A DNA stretch of 64,000 nucleotides. Origin: Cordia subcordata. Lineage: Eukaryota > Streptophyta > Magnoliopsida > Boraginales > Cordiaceae. Positions within the stretch are counted from its first letter, which is position 1, and every line of letters begins with the position of its first letter. The translations under genes and the position numbers were made by a program. Positions 10,900-22,055 of this stretch are shown here, piece after piece. The notes beneath the pieces are model-generated. The model had not been told where the DNA came from. It did no database searches and saw only the letters and a list, made by a program, of their open reading frames with translations. The stretch lies in contig JAPTOF010000020.1 of NCBI GenBank assembly GCA_028554755.1, positions 3,539,001 to 3,603,000 on the forward strand, in the 5' to 3' direction.

Positions 10900-13339
10900 C
10901 TTAGTCTTTCTCAATAATTTTGAAGGATGCTAAATCTCTTTATCTTCATATCGAAGATTATTATTGTTCGTGTTTGTCGAGAAACAAATAAAGTAGTAAA
11001 TCACATTTGCTTGTTTTGGATCAAAATTGGATTTAAAACCCACCTTTGGATTAGCTTCTTTACTCCACGACTGTTTTGTATGTTCTGGAATATAAATGGT
11101 TGATGCTGTTCTTCTGTTAATGATAATTCAGTTTGTTACCACACAAAACTCAATAAAAAAAAAACTACAGTCAGGTACGAAGCTTTATTTGTTTGTTTAA
11201 TTTTGGCTCTTTCAGTGAGTCTTGCACAGGTCAAAGGATGAGGCCTGGACTTTCAGTTTCAGAATACGTACAAGAGGTACCATGAAGTAGTCAAAAGGCA
11301 GTGGAGCTCATCAGCAGGCAACCAAGTTGGCTCTCTTTCATTCCATACAGGACAAAGTTTCAGAAGGTACAGAAATGAAACTGGAACTTCCAACTATTAT
11401 TTCCCATTTTCATCTCGAGAAGACGAGCAACATATTTGATATTTATTGTCTTATAACATTACGAGAAAAAACAATAGCAACAAAATGATTTTGTATTTGT
11501 TTATCGTAATTAATATCTCTTAATACTCAAATCTTTCATCTCGTGTATTCAAATATATAATGTCTATTAGCCGGTTATCATCAGTATTCTATTGCCTTGA
11601 TTAAGTAAACTTGCTAGGAAACCATTATAGAAATACAAGTACATCAGTTTCGAAATGACTATACTTTTATGAGTTGTTTGTACCAAACACACTTTGAACA
11701 TGATTATGTCAAATTTACAACTTACATGTTCCGATACTTGCACTAGCTTTTGACAAAAAAAAAAAACACTATACATGCACTAATTCAATCAAGCAATAGA
11801 CTCATGCATCTACTGTTTGTTATGGTGCGCTTTGGGGCTAACTCATTAATGAAAATCGCAAACAGTATAAAAATGACTTTCCTGTCGTATTTGATTTATT
11901 GTTTATGTTTACAATGAGATCTCTGGAGAAGCAAATAGACAAAACGCATTAGTGTTCAAATTAAATCATATATTATCTTTCACATATATTTCATAATATT
12001 ACATCTCCAAACGTGTCTTGCCGGCCCAGCAACATCATCTCATCACTCGCAAGTGAAACGAAGCTTCAAAAAATAATGCAATTGCTGAAGGAAAGCTCTT
12101 CGATGATATCCTCCATGATGTTCGTGTTAAGATCACAAGAAGTTTTCATCGACAAGTGTCAATTGCGTCTTATGTACACATCGAAAAAATTGACAGTATA
12201 TTTATATAGGCTTTTGCTTTTGTCTATATTTTACTTTGTACTCTCGAAATAATATCTTTTTCGCTTATTAAAAAAATATTAATTTAAGAAACAGGAAAAG
12301 AAAAAGTCCTGAAAGCGCAGAAAAGGTTGCGATAATCATTTGTATTAACTAAATTTGATTGGTTCCATTATCACAAAATTGATTGTCCCTTTCAACTACT
12401 ACAATATCATGCAGATTTTAGCAATTAAGTGTAGTGGCTAAGATTCATAATCAAACTATTTAGGCAAACCACTTTCTTTGGGTGGTCATTGGTCAACAAT
12501 TTTCTCTCTTCCACCAAATACCTACAACGTTAACAATGGCTTTTAGACATAGGTTTTTGCCCAAAAAAGTTATTGAGATTTTTTCTTGTAACATTCATGA
12601 AACATTTTCTTTTTCTTTTTCGTTTCTTTAGTTTGGGAATTTGCTTCTTTTGAGTCGGTAATCGCAAAGAGTATGCTATCAATAAATTATATTCACTACA
12701 AAAAAGAAGTCGTATATAACAGGTTTAAATTGAGTTCGATCTTTTCTCAAATTTTTAATACATGATAGAATTTCGTACACGCCTTTTTTTCGACCTCTTC
12801 AAAAAATTATAAACTAATTACTTTCCTTGCATCATCCACCGCTACATGCACAAATTGAAATATTACATCATGGAATAGAGACAGATTTTGCGGCTGCAGA
12901 TGACCAAACTTGTTGAAATCTGTTTTTGACGGAGTCTTCTTTTTTGACTTTGATACACTAGTTGGAGAACGTATTAGTCACATTCTAAAAATGTTGGCAA
13001 TTAAATATGATACAAAATGCAGCAAACCAATTCAAACTTCCCAAAAGTAGGACAGAGTAAACAAAGCCATCTATGCACCCATTTAAGAAAAGGATAGGAT
13101 TCATCTGACTCCTAACGCCATTTCTCTGATTCTTAGAGTGAGATAAAAGGGGACGAAACATTTTCTGAAAAAGTCGTTCGGTAAATCAATTGGTTGTTCA
13201 AAGCCAGAAAAGCCCGGGAAGTAAATAAACTCCTGTGAATTTGACTTCAACCAAATCCAAAAGGCACAAAGAGAATCCAGTGATGAACCAACCAAAGCAA
13301 AATTCAGATTCAACATAGAAACAGTCTTCAAACCTTATC
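10900..13339. other. Spacer upstream of the formin gene
   Basis: No gene was recognised. The last few hundred bases before 13340 are less A/T-rich and probably include the formin promoter and 5' UTR. Confidence 0.4.
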
Positions 13340-15823
13340 ATGGCTGCAAATCTTCAGCCATCTGCAATTCTTTATCTATTCTTGCTTGTCATCGTATCTT
13401 CCATTGCTAAATCTTCCTCTGAATCCAGTTCTCCTCAAAACATTGAGACTGTCTATCCATTTTCTGTCACGCCCCCCGGAATCCCACCTCGCGATTCTGC
13501 GAACGACCGGTCAGTTTCCCCTTCAGCAGCTCCAACTCCTCCGCTACAACCAACACCTGCATTAGCACCACCAAGTTCTTCATCATCAAAGAAGGCCGTT
13601 GGAACGGCAATTGGCGTAACCGCAGCTACTACACTAGTTTTATCAGGACTAATCTTCTTTCTACTGAAGCGATATTCAAATAAGAAGAAGAAAGCAGCTG
13701 CTGATTCCCAGGGTGGTGGTAGGCCAGTGGTGCTGCCGCATAACGAATTTGCTCGGTTTAATGGTAATCTTAAGGCTGTGATCGTTGACGAGAACGGGTT
13801 GGATGTACTTTATTGGAGAAAGCTGGAAAACCAAGATGCAAAAGATAGTTTCAAGAAACAGGTCGTCAAGTATGAGAAAAGAGAAGAGAAAGAAGAAGAA
13901 AAACGAATAATCAGCGGAGGGGATGGAGGCAGAAGACCAGGGCTGCCCATTCAGGAAGTTCCATTTCTTAAAGGCGAGTCTTCGACCTCCCAGAGCCCTG
14001 ATCGGCGACAAATGCAAGATACTACTAGAACAGAACCGTCTGCATCTCCTGCCCGGGCTGATCTTAACGCAGTTGCAAAACAAACATCACCAGTTTTACC
14101 TGGAAATAGTTTACCATTGCAAACACCTTCACAAACTCCACCACCACCACCAAGGAAGGGGCAGAGTCTTGCTCCACCTCCTCCTCCTCCACCACCAATA
14201 CCACAAAAGAAAGGCCCTGCACCACCGCCACCACCACCACCTAAAGCTGTTGGCCTAGCGTCATCATCAAAACCGCCTCCAGCACCAAAAGGAATGCAGC
14301 CTGATGGTGAACAAGGCACATCAGAGAGCGGGAATGGACCGGTGAAATTTAAGGCCCTCCACTGGGATAAGGTGAACGCTGATGTTAATCATTCAATGGT
14401 GTGGAACAAAATTGAAGGAGGTTCTTTTAGGTAAGAATCATGATCCTCCTGTTTTTCCATCTTGGATGTTGTATTCGATTCTCTGAGGTCTCAAATTCTT
14501 CTCAAATTCAGGGTTGACGATGATCTTATGGAAGCGCTCTTTGGATACGTCGCCACCAACAAAAAATCTTCCAACAATGGTAAGAATTCATCCAATCCAA
14601 AAGGAGACACAAAAAGTCAGAGCTCTCCGATTTTCATCCTAGATACCAGAAAGTCCCAAAACGTAGCTATCGTGCTCAGATCGTTAGGCATTACGCGCCA
14701 AGAGATTGTTTACGCACTCAGAGATGGACATGGCCTAGACACAGATACCCTCGAAAAACTAAACAGAGTAGCACCAACTAGAGAAGAACAATCAGAGATC
14801 CTTGCATTTGAAGGAGACTCCAGTAGACTAGCCGATGCTGAATCCTTCCTGTTCCACCTCCTCAAGGCCGTCCCATCTGCTTTCATGCGTTTCAATGCAA
14901 TGCTTTTTAGATCAAACTATGACTTGGAGATTTCCAACTTCAAGGAAACTCTACAAACACTTGAATCTGCTTGCAAGGAGCTTCGAACTCACGGGATATT
15001 CTTGAAACTTTTGGAAGCCATCCTCAAAGCTGGAAATCGCATGAATGCTGGGACGTCAAGAGGAAACGCGCAAGCCTTTAACCTTACTGCTCTCAGGAAG
15101 CTATCCGATGTGAAAAGCACTGATGGCAAGACCACATTGCTTCACTTTGTTGTGGAAGAAGTGATTCGCGCAGAAGGGAAACACTGCGTGCTTAACCGAA
15201 ATCACAGTTTAAACCGCAGCAGCAGTAAAAACAGCAGCGCTGGTAGCCAAATTCCGGACAGATCTGTGTCAAGAGACGAAAGAAAGAAAGAATATATCAT
15301 GCTTGGATTGCCAATAGTTGGTGGACTAAGTGCAGAGTTCTCAAACGTGAAGAAAGCAGCCACAATAGATTATGATACCCTGGCTAAAACATGCTCAAGG
15401 TTAACAGCTCGAGCAGCAGAAATTAGGAAACTTGTAGCAGAATGTGGCAATGATGGAGGAGGATTCGTACAAGAAACAATAACTTTTCTTGGCGTGGCGG
15501 ACGAAGAGATAAAGCTGATGAAAGAAGAGCAGACAAGGGTGATGGAGCTTGTCAAGAGAACTACAGACTATTATCATGCAGGAGCTTCGAAAGGCAAGGA
15601 TGCACACCCTCTTCAACTATTCGTCATAGTTAAGGACTTCCAGGGAATGGTGGATCAGGCTTGTGTTGATATTGCAAGAAATATGCAGAAGAGGAGACCT
15701 GCAACAGCCAGTGCCGCGTCATCATCAAAATCCCTGGAAAGTAGGGCAGCAAAGTTCCCATCGCTGCCCCCGAATTTCTTGTCTGACAAGAGCAGTTCTA
15801 GTGATTCTGATGATTCTTCCTAA
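13340..15823 (+). CDS. Group I formin (FH4/FH8-like), actin nucleator
   Basis: Formins nucleate and elongate actin filaments, and plant Group-I members are anchored in the plasma membrane. Two exons, 13340-14430 and 14512-15823, join in frame (SFR|VDDDLMEALFG) to give 800 aa. In order: signal peptide (about 1-25), short Pro/Ser-rich extracellular part, membrane helix (about 86-109) followed by the basic RYSNKKKK, and a cytosolic segment with ENGLDVLYWRKLE (about 150-162). That last segment resembles the conserved region of the FH4/FH8 subgroup. The FH1 polyproline region (about 262-320) has several runs of 5-8 prolines that would bind profilin-actin. The FH2 domain (about 332-770) begins VKFKALHWDKV and includes LRSLGITRQEI, LLKAVPS and KAGNRMNAGTSRGNAQAF. 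It ends in a Ser-rich tail. The length and order match a full-length formin with no disruption. The start is set by the signal peptide. Confidence 0.93.
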
Positions 15824-16479
15824 GTTAACCTCAGAAGAAGTTGAGGAGTAGCTGAGGTTTGTACAGAACCTAGAAGGTGAATTGTGGGAATAACTCAAGT
15901 AGTTGAGATTATTCGTCTCGAGACGAATGACATGGGTTCAATTTCCATCAAGGGTGGGAGGTTGGGTCGGAGTGGGGTTAAAAAAGAAGACCTAGAAGGT
16001 GGATTGTTAAATGTAAACACAGTCGATATAGATTTTTCAGATGCGTGATTCTTTTAATTTTGATTCCAGAGAAAAAAGTTGGAATGTGAAGTCACAATTT
16101 CCATTTTGGTATTCTTTACCAAGATGTCTTGAACAATACATATGCCATAGCCCAGAAATCCCATAAAAATGATGAAACAACAACTCTGATACACAGGCTC
16201 GCGCTCAATTTAACAGCTGCAACACAAATGTCAAACAGCTATATAAGAAACTTCCACGCGAAAATATGCGGACATGTCTTTCATCACCATTCACACTCTG
16301 AAATCGAAGCACCAAATCACAACCATATACCTTCTTAAAACTAACAGAACAATCCTGATACGGAACTAGCGAGATGGAGTTTACTGAAGAATCTTAAACT
16401 AGACCAGCAACAAGTACAAAAGCCGCCTTCCTACGTTCTGAAAAATTTATAAATCTCACTACATGTATAATGTGCAAAT
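15824..16479. other. 3' flank of formin gene
   Basis: Probably the formin 3' UTR followed by spacer up to the Copia target site at 16480. No gene or structured element was recognised. Confidence 0.4.
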
Positions 16480-16484
16480 ATTAC
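16480..16484. repeat. Target-site duplication (left), ATTAC
   Basis: ATTAC immediately precedes the left LTR and is repeated exactly at 21027-21031 after the right LTR. This is the 5-bp duplication expected for Copia integration. Confidence 0.85.
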
Positions 16485-16641
16485 TATTAAAAGAAATAAG
16501 ACATTAGAATTGAAGAGAATGATTTAATACATATTGTGTATTTGGCCTTATTTATAACATACAAAGTTTTCTATTTCTCTGCTTACCATAATGGAGAATT
16601 ACTATTATCATAATTCTATTACCATATTTCTACTATTAACA
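16485..16641 (-). repeat. 3' LTR of Copia element 1
   Basis: 157 bp, homologous to 20862-21026. Its inner end TGTTAATAGTAG (minus strand) directly follows the polypurine tract. The outer terminus has drifted from ...TTTCAACA to ...TTTTAATA. Confidence 0.88.
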
Positions 16642-16657
16642 CTCCCCCTCAAACTGG
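16642..16657 (-). other. Polypurine tract of Copia element 1
   Basis: On the minus strand CCAGTTTGAGGGGGAG directly abuts the 3' LTR. This is the usual plus-strand primer site for LTR elements. Confidence 0.8.
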
Positions 16658-19450
16658 AGTATAAATATCATGCGTGTCCAGCTTGTTACAAATGTACTCT
16701 ATACGAGGACCCCTTAAGAATTTAGTAAAGAGATCTGATAACTGATCATTTGAATTGACATGTGATGTAACAATCTCTTTAGCTAACACTTTACTCCTTA
16801 CAAAGTGACAATCGACTTCAATGTGCTTGGTCTTTTCATGGAAGACAGGATTGGTTGCAATATGCATTGTTGCTTGGTTATCACATATTAACTTTATAGG
16901 CTGAGAGCAATCTTCCCCAAGTTCCTTCAGCAAATGTTTCACCCAAATTAACTCACACACCGTTAATGCCGTAGCTCTATATTCAGATTCTGCACTTGAG
17001 CGGGCTACGACTGATTGTTTCTTACTTCTCCAAGAGATGAGATTTCCATTAACGAACACACAATAGCCAAAGGTGGACCGCCTATCATCCGAACATGCTG
17101 CCCAATCTGCGTCAGAATAGCCAACAATGCTCATGCCTTTTCCTCTCTTTTCATATAGCAGCGTTCTCCCTAGAGCACTCTTAATATAATGTAAGATACG
17201 AATGACAGCATCCCAATGATTCTTCTGTGGCGAATTCAAGAATTGACTGACCACGTTCACTGCAAAGGAAATATCTGAGCGAGTTACAGTAAGATAATTG
17301 AGCTTGCCTACCAACCTTCTGTATCTTCCTGGATCTTTTAATGGCTCTCCCTCATTTCGTAAAAGTTTGACATTTGGGTCAATTAGTGACTCACAAGGTT
17401 TGCACCTAAGCATTCCTGCTTTTGTCAACATATCAAGCACATATTTATGCTGAGAAATAAAAATACCTTGATCTGAACGGGCAACTTCAATTCCAAGAAA
17501 GTAGTGTAATGATCCCAAGTCTTTTGTTTGAAAGTGCTGATGTAAACATGCCTTTCAAGTCACATATACCTGTAAGATCATCGCCTATTATGATAATATT
17601 GTCAACATAAACAATTAATAACAAACGTTTCCCACCGAAGGTGTGTTGATAAAAGACCAAATAATTGACCCCACATCTTGATAATCCAAACTTGATGACA
17701 ACCTCACTGAATCGGCCATACCATGCTTGAGGTGATTGTTTAAGACCATACAATGATTTCTTCAATCAACATACCTTACCAGACTCCCCTTAAGCAACAA
17801 ACCCTGGTGGTTGCTCCATGTATATTTCTTCTTTAAGTGAACTATTAAGGAAAGCATTTTTAAGGTCAAGTTAATGAAGTGGCTAGTCAAACATAGCTGC
17901 AAAAGCAAGAACAATACGAACCGAAGGCATCTTAGCAACAGGAGAAAAGTATCATCATAATCAACACCATAAACCTGTGTATATCCTTTTACGACTAAGT
18001 GAGCCTTCAAGCGATTCACAGTTCCATCAGCAGAACATTTTACAGTATAGACCCAACGACAACCAACAACGGTCTTCCCAAGAGGTAGATCTATCAAATC
18101 TCATGTATCATTAGTTTGTAAAACCGACATCTCTTCCACCATTGCAGCATGCCAACCCGGATGACCAAGTGCCTCTGTTACATTAGGCGGGACAGACACA
18201 GACAAAAGGGAAGCAATAAACGACCGATATGAGGGTGACAGAGAATGATAGGAAACGAAATTAGATATCGGATGTTTAGTAGTACAAGAGCAAATACCTT
18301 TTTATGAACTGCAATTAGAACATCCAAGTCAAAGGGTAGAGGAGGCAAATGATCCAGAGAGGGTGAAGCCAGTGGCACAAGAGCAGCAACAGATGGGCAA
18401 TTACGTTGATGATAAGTCTTGAGGTCCAGACGATCCAAGCGTGACAGGGCAAGATCGGGGGATGGTGGCGCAGGTGAAGACGGGACATCCAACGGAGCAC
18501 TAAAGAGTGGCACAGGAAGTGGAAGATCATCAACTACTGATGTACAGAAATAGGACGTAAAAGAAAAGAAGGGTTGAGACTCAACCCCATTTTGCTGAAG
18601 GGTGTAAGCACAAGAAGATTAATGTATAATGCCACTATTTTGAAGAAAAAAAGAAAACGATGTAGAAAAATACTCTTTGGCATTGTCATTTCTCAAAATA
18701 CGGATAGATACATTAAAATGATTTTTCACTTCAACACAAAAAAGAGAGAACATGGAAAATAACTCAGAACGATCTTTCATTAAATATAACCAAGTAACAC
18801 AAGAATATTCATCAATAAAACTAACAAAATAATGGTATCCAAACTTGGAAACATGACGACTAGGTCCCCAAATATCAGAATGAACTAATACAAATAGTGC
18901 ATTAACCTGCTTATTGACACGATTAACAAAAGATGTGCGACTATGTTTACCTAACTGACAAGACTCATATTTGATATCCCTAACACTACCCAAACTAGGA
19001 ACCATGTGTTTAAGACTTGAAAGATTAGGATGACCAAGACGGCTTGAATGACTTCAGGGGTGGAAATGGATGTAAAAGCTGTAGAAGAATTAATATCAAG
19101 GTAGTAAAGGCCACCAGATTCATGACCTGTGTCAATCCGCTCGCGTGTTCTCTGATCCCGAATAACCACAAAATTAGATGTAAAAGTAACAGAACAATTA
19201 AACGATTTAGTTAACTAACTGATAGACAATAAATTGTAAGGGAAATCAGGAAGGTACAAAACGAAAGAAAGGGAGATAGAGGACGTGGGAGACAACAAAC
19301 CAATACCAGACACAGTAGTGGAAAAACCATTTGCAAGTCTGACCGGGGAGATAGACTTAGGGGTTTGAATAGAAGAGAGAAGAGAACGATTACCGCTCAT
19401 ATGGTTTGAAGCACTAGAGTCTAAAATCCATTTTCCAGCATTGGAAATGC
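16649..19450 (-). pseudogene. Copia element 1 pol (protease, integrase, RT, RNase H), broken
   Basis: Fragments in several frames show the pol domains. The protease region at about 19400-19435 reads ILDSSAS, with a Ser in place of the Gly of the usual DSGA active site. Integrase: HSDIWGPS, FVSFIDEYS and RNDNAKEYFS at 18619-19005. RT: GCRWVYTVK (about 18040), KKSLYGLKQSPQAWYGRF (about 17760) and YVDNIIIIGDD, where the family has YVDD, so the second catalytic Asp is lost. RNase H: VGYSDADWA, SSAESEYRA and CDNQATMHIA at 16649-17250. Multiple stops and frameshifts separate the fragments. No active protein can be made. Confidence 0.88.
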
Positions 19451-19567
19451 TTGTACTCTGCTTCAGACATGTGCAAACAAAACAGTGGAAGGTTGGGCAG
19501 CTTGCAGCTGAAGATAATGCTTGTACTCTGCTTCAGACAAGGTAAAGGTGGGATAACTAGAGTTGGC

Positions 19568-20500
19568 TTATTGAGGTGATGGAGCTATCCGAGATGATTC
19601 TTCATTGTTAACATAGGCGGTATTAGCATTGTTAGAGGGTCGACCATGCAGATCCGAGCATTTGTCCTTAGTATGTCCTAATTTGTTACAATAAGTGCAT
19701 TGTGGTCGAAGAGCATTATCGGATCGCCTTCCTCCACGATTACCACCACGACCACCATAGGAAGCATTATCTTGACATCCATCAAGCTGAGATTGGACAA
19801 GCAAAGCGGATTGGTTTGACAGATTTTGAACAGGATTTCCAATAGAGGCACGATCAAGGCGTGAATAAACGTCAGACATTGACGGTAGCTCTGGTCCCGA
19901 AAGAATCTGAGATCAAACAAACTCGTACTAAGGAGGAAGGCTACGAAGCATAAGCACAACAAAGTATTGTTCACGTTGTTTTCGTGTAACATCAGTATCA
20001 GTAGGGAAGATATCATTGTACTTAGACATGGCACGTCAAAATCGACCAAAATAAACTTTAAGACCACAATCATCCAACTGAATGTGGAGGAGATCATTGA
20101 CTACATCATAGATGTGACTAAAATTGGTGGTACGCATCTCTTTCGCCAAAGTCTATATAGCCTTACAAGAAAGACACTTACTAAAGATATCATGCAATTC
20201 AGGTCCAATAGATTGCAATAGTAAACTAGTAAATTGTGCATCAACACGTCCCCAAATCCGTTTATTGGCAGCAGACAAAGTAGCTGGAATATCATTAGTT
20301 AAATTGTCTTCCAAGTCTTGCCCTCGAAACCATAACGTAACGGCAAAACACCAACGGGAGTAATTTCGGCCAGTGAATTTGATTGTAGTAATAGTGAGGG
20401 TGTCGTTGAATGTGGGTACGACAACCGAGATAACAGACTCAGTAACGGTAGCAGAAATACTAGTAGTGTTGTTGGAGGGATCCATACTAGTCATCAACAC
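19568..20500 (-). pseudogene. Copia element 1 gag, broken
   Basis: The N-terminal part begins MTSMDPSNN and includes FTGRNYSRW and LWFRGQDLEDNL (20153-20500). It ends at an in-frame TAG where element 2 has TGG (KAIW), a nonsense mutation. A downstream fragment (19568-19879) carries the nucleocapsid zinc knuckle CTYCNKLGHTKDKC (CX2CX4HX4C). Confidence 0.85.
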
Positions 20501-20673
20501 TCAATCAATATAAAAAGGAAAGGCAAGAAGACCAATTAATAAAGTATATATATATAAAAAAAAGAACAACCACATTAACAACTTGTCATAACATCTTTTC
20601 TATTGAAGTGTTACTCTTCTCTCTCTCTCTCTTTCTCTCTCAAAGCCATGGACAAATCAAACAAAAAATTTAC

Positions 20674-20750
20674 CGGCATGAACAGCAACCTCGTGAACAA
20701 TAGCCTCGCGTGAACAGTAATTTTCTGTGCCTCGCTTGAATAGTAATTTT
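20674..20750 (-). repeat. Degenerate tandem repeats in Copia 1 leader
   Basis: On the minus strand, units related to CTGTTCACGCGAGGC recur several times between the primer-binding site and gag. The equivalent repeats in the second element are at 59538-59632. Confidence 0.6.
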
Positions 20751-20849
20751 CTTTTTTCTTTTTTGGCAGGGTGTTCTAGTGAATTTTATGGGTGTGAGAG
20801 TGGGTGAGTGGGTAGGTGTTTTAAAAAAAACCCTAATGTCTCGACTTAA

Positions 20850-20861
20850 CTCTAAATACCA
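20850..20861 (-). other. Primer-binding site of Copia element 1 (decayed)
   Basis: TGGTATTTAGAG on the minus strand directly follows the 5' LTR. It matches the initiator-Met-tRNA site TGGTATCAGAGC of element 2 except for two transitions and the final base. Confidence 0.8.
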
Positions 20862-21026
20862 TGTTGAAAAAAATAAAACATTAAAATTGAAAAGAATGAC
20901 TTAATACATATTATGTATTTGGCCTTATTTATAATATACAAAGTTTTCTATTTCTCCGCTTACCATAATAGAGAATTACCATAACTCTATTATCACAACT
21001 CTATTACCATATTTCTATTACTAACA
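20862..21026 (-). repeat. 5' LTR of Copia element 1
   Basis: 165 bp, beginning TGTTAGTAATAG and ending TTTCAACA on the minus strand. It has two ~14-bp TGGTAATAGAGTT-like units in its U3, against four in the LTR at 59067. Confidence 0.9.
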
Positions 21027-21031
21027 ATTAC
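21027..21031. repeat. Target-site duplication (right), ATTAC
   Basis: Exact repeat of 16480-16484. Confidence 0.85.
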
Positions 21032-22055
21032 ATAGTTTCCTTTCTCTACCTAGGAGATAACAGTCTAGGTACAACCAAGATTACAACACCGCACTTCTGA
21101 TTACAGAATGGTCATTCTGAAGGTACAATAAAAGACTAGCACTTTCTCTGAACGACAGACGGTTTTTCACATCCTACATGTAAAATACATGTAGGCCACT
21201 GCAGAAGGTGACAGAGGATTTAACATCTTAGGGAGTGTTCAGTGGCTTGGTTCTCGCTGACTGCAGTGCCTCGCCTTTTAACCCATCAAATTTGTATATA
21301 TCTACCGTTAACTTTCTTTTGAAGGTCCATACTTCTGTGCTACCTTGGTATCTGATATGTATGAATGTTTCACCTGCTCGGAAGATTAACTTTATTCTTG
21401 ACACCCTCCTGCAAAATTATTACCAAATGAAGAAAGTCCATGACTTTGTAACCGAGTTCAAACGGCATAAAATATCATACAATTTACAGATAAATTAAAA
21501 TTAACAAAGGCATAATCTTCTCTTTTTGTTTTTTGATATAAACAAGGTGTACAATACCTATTAATGGCCACATGCATATAATATTAATATCTCCTTTCAC
21601 CCATGAGTAAGATTCTCTATTTATCATCCTTTCTCAAACTTGGATTGTTCATAAAAAAGCTTGCCCACCCTCTAGGCCCCCCCTCAATTAAAAACTCAAT
21701 GGATAAGGAACATGAAAAGCAAATCCAATGGTTTAACACACGCAAGCAACAAGTGTTTCATAAATTGAAATGAATATGCATTTTCCTCAGACATACTGAA
21801 AAGTTTATATAACTTTTTTTAGAAGCAGGCAACTGAAGATATTAACAGGACGGATGGGGTAGGTACTAAATCTAGCATGGTTTGAATAAAGCAACCAATT
21901 TATTTCAAATCTATAATCTTGTAATAACTAGTCACATCAAACAACACAAAAAGCAAATGACGGCCCTAAAAGCCATATAAACAAACAGATTAAAATTTTA
22001 TTTGACATGGCCACATTAAAAATTTAAAGAACTAACTTTGATATGCTTGCACAAA
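21032..22055. other. 3' flank of WVD2-like gene
   Basis: About 1 kb between the Copia element and the last WVD2-like exon proposed. It may contain 3' UTR or a terminal exon. There is a short hairpin at 21173-21195 (CCTACATGTA paired with TACATGTAGG). No gene was recognised on the plus strand. Confidence 0.35.

Larger units (their letters stand above)
16485..21026 (-). mobile_element. Ty1/Copia LTR retrotransposon, complete but inactive
   Basis: A 4.54-kb element on the minus strand, between the 3' regions of the formin gene and the convergent WVD2-like gene. It has short LTRs (20862-21026 as 5' LTR, 16485-16641 as 3' LTR), a primer-binding site, a polypurine tract and a 5-bp ATTAC duplication. 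The internal domain order (gag with CCHC knuckle, protease, integrase, reverse transcriptase, RNase H) is the Copia order. The reading frame is interrupted repeatedly. The LTRs differ at about a dozen positions, nearly all transitions, plus one small indel, so it is an old insertion decaying by methylation-type mutation. A second family member in the opposite orientation starts at 59067. Confidence 0.93.

Noticed and set aside
13951..14319. Glycine-rich 122-aa open frame on the minus strand
   Set aside because: It is the antisense shadow of the formin FH1 polyproline region.
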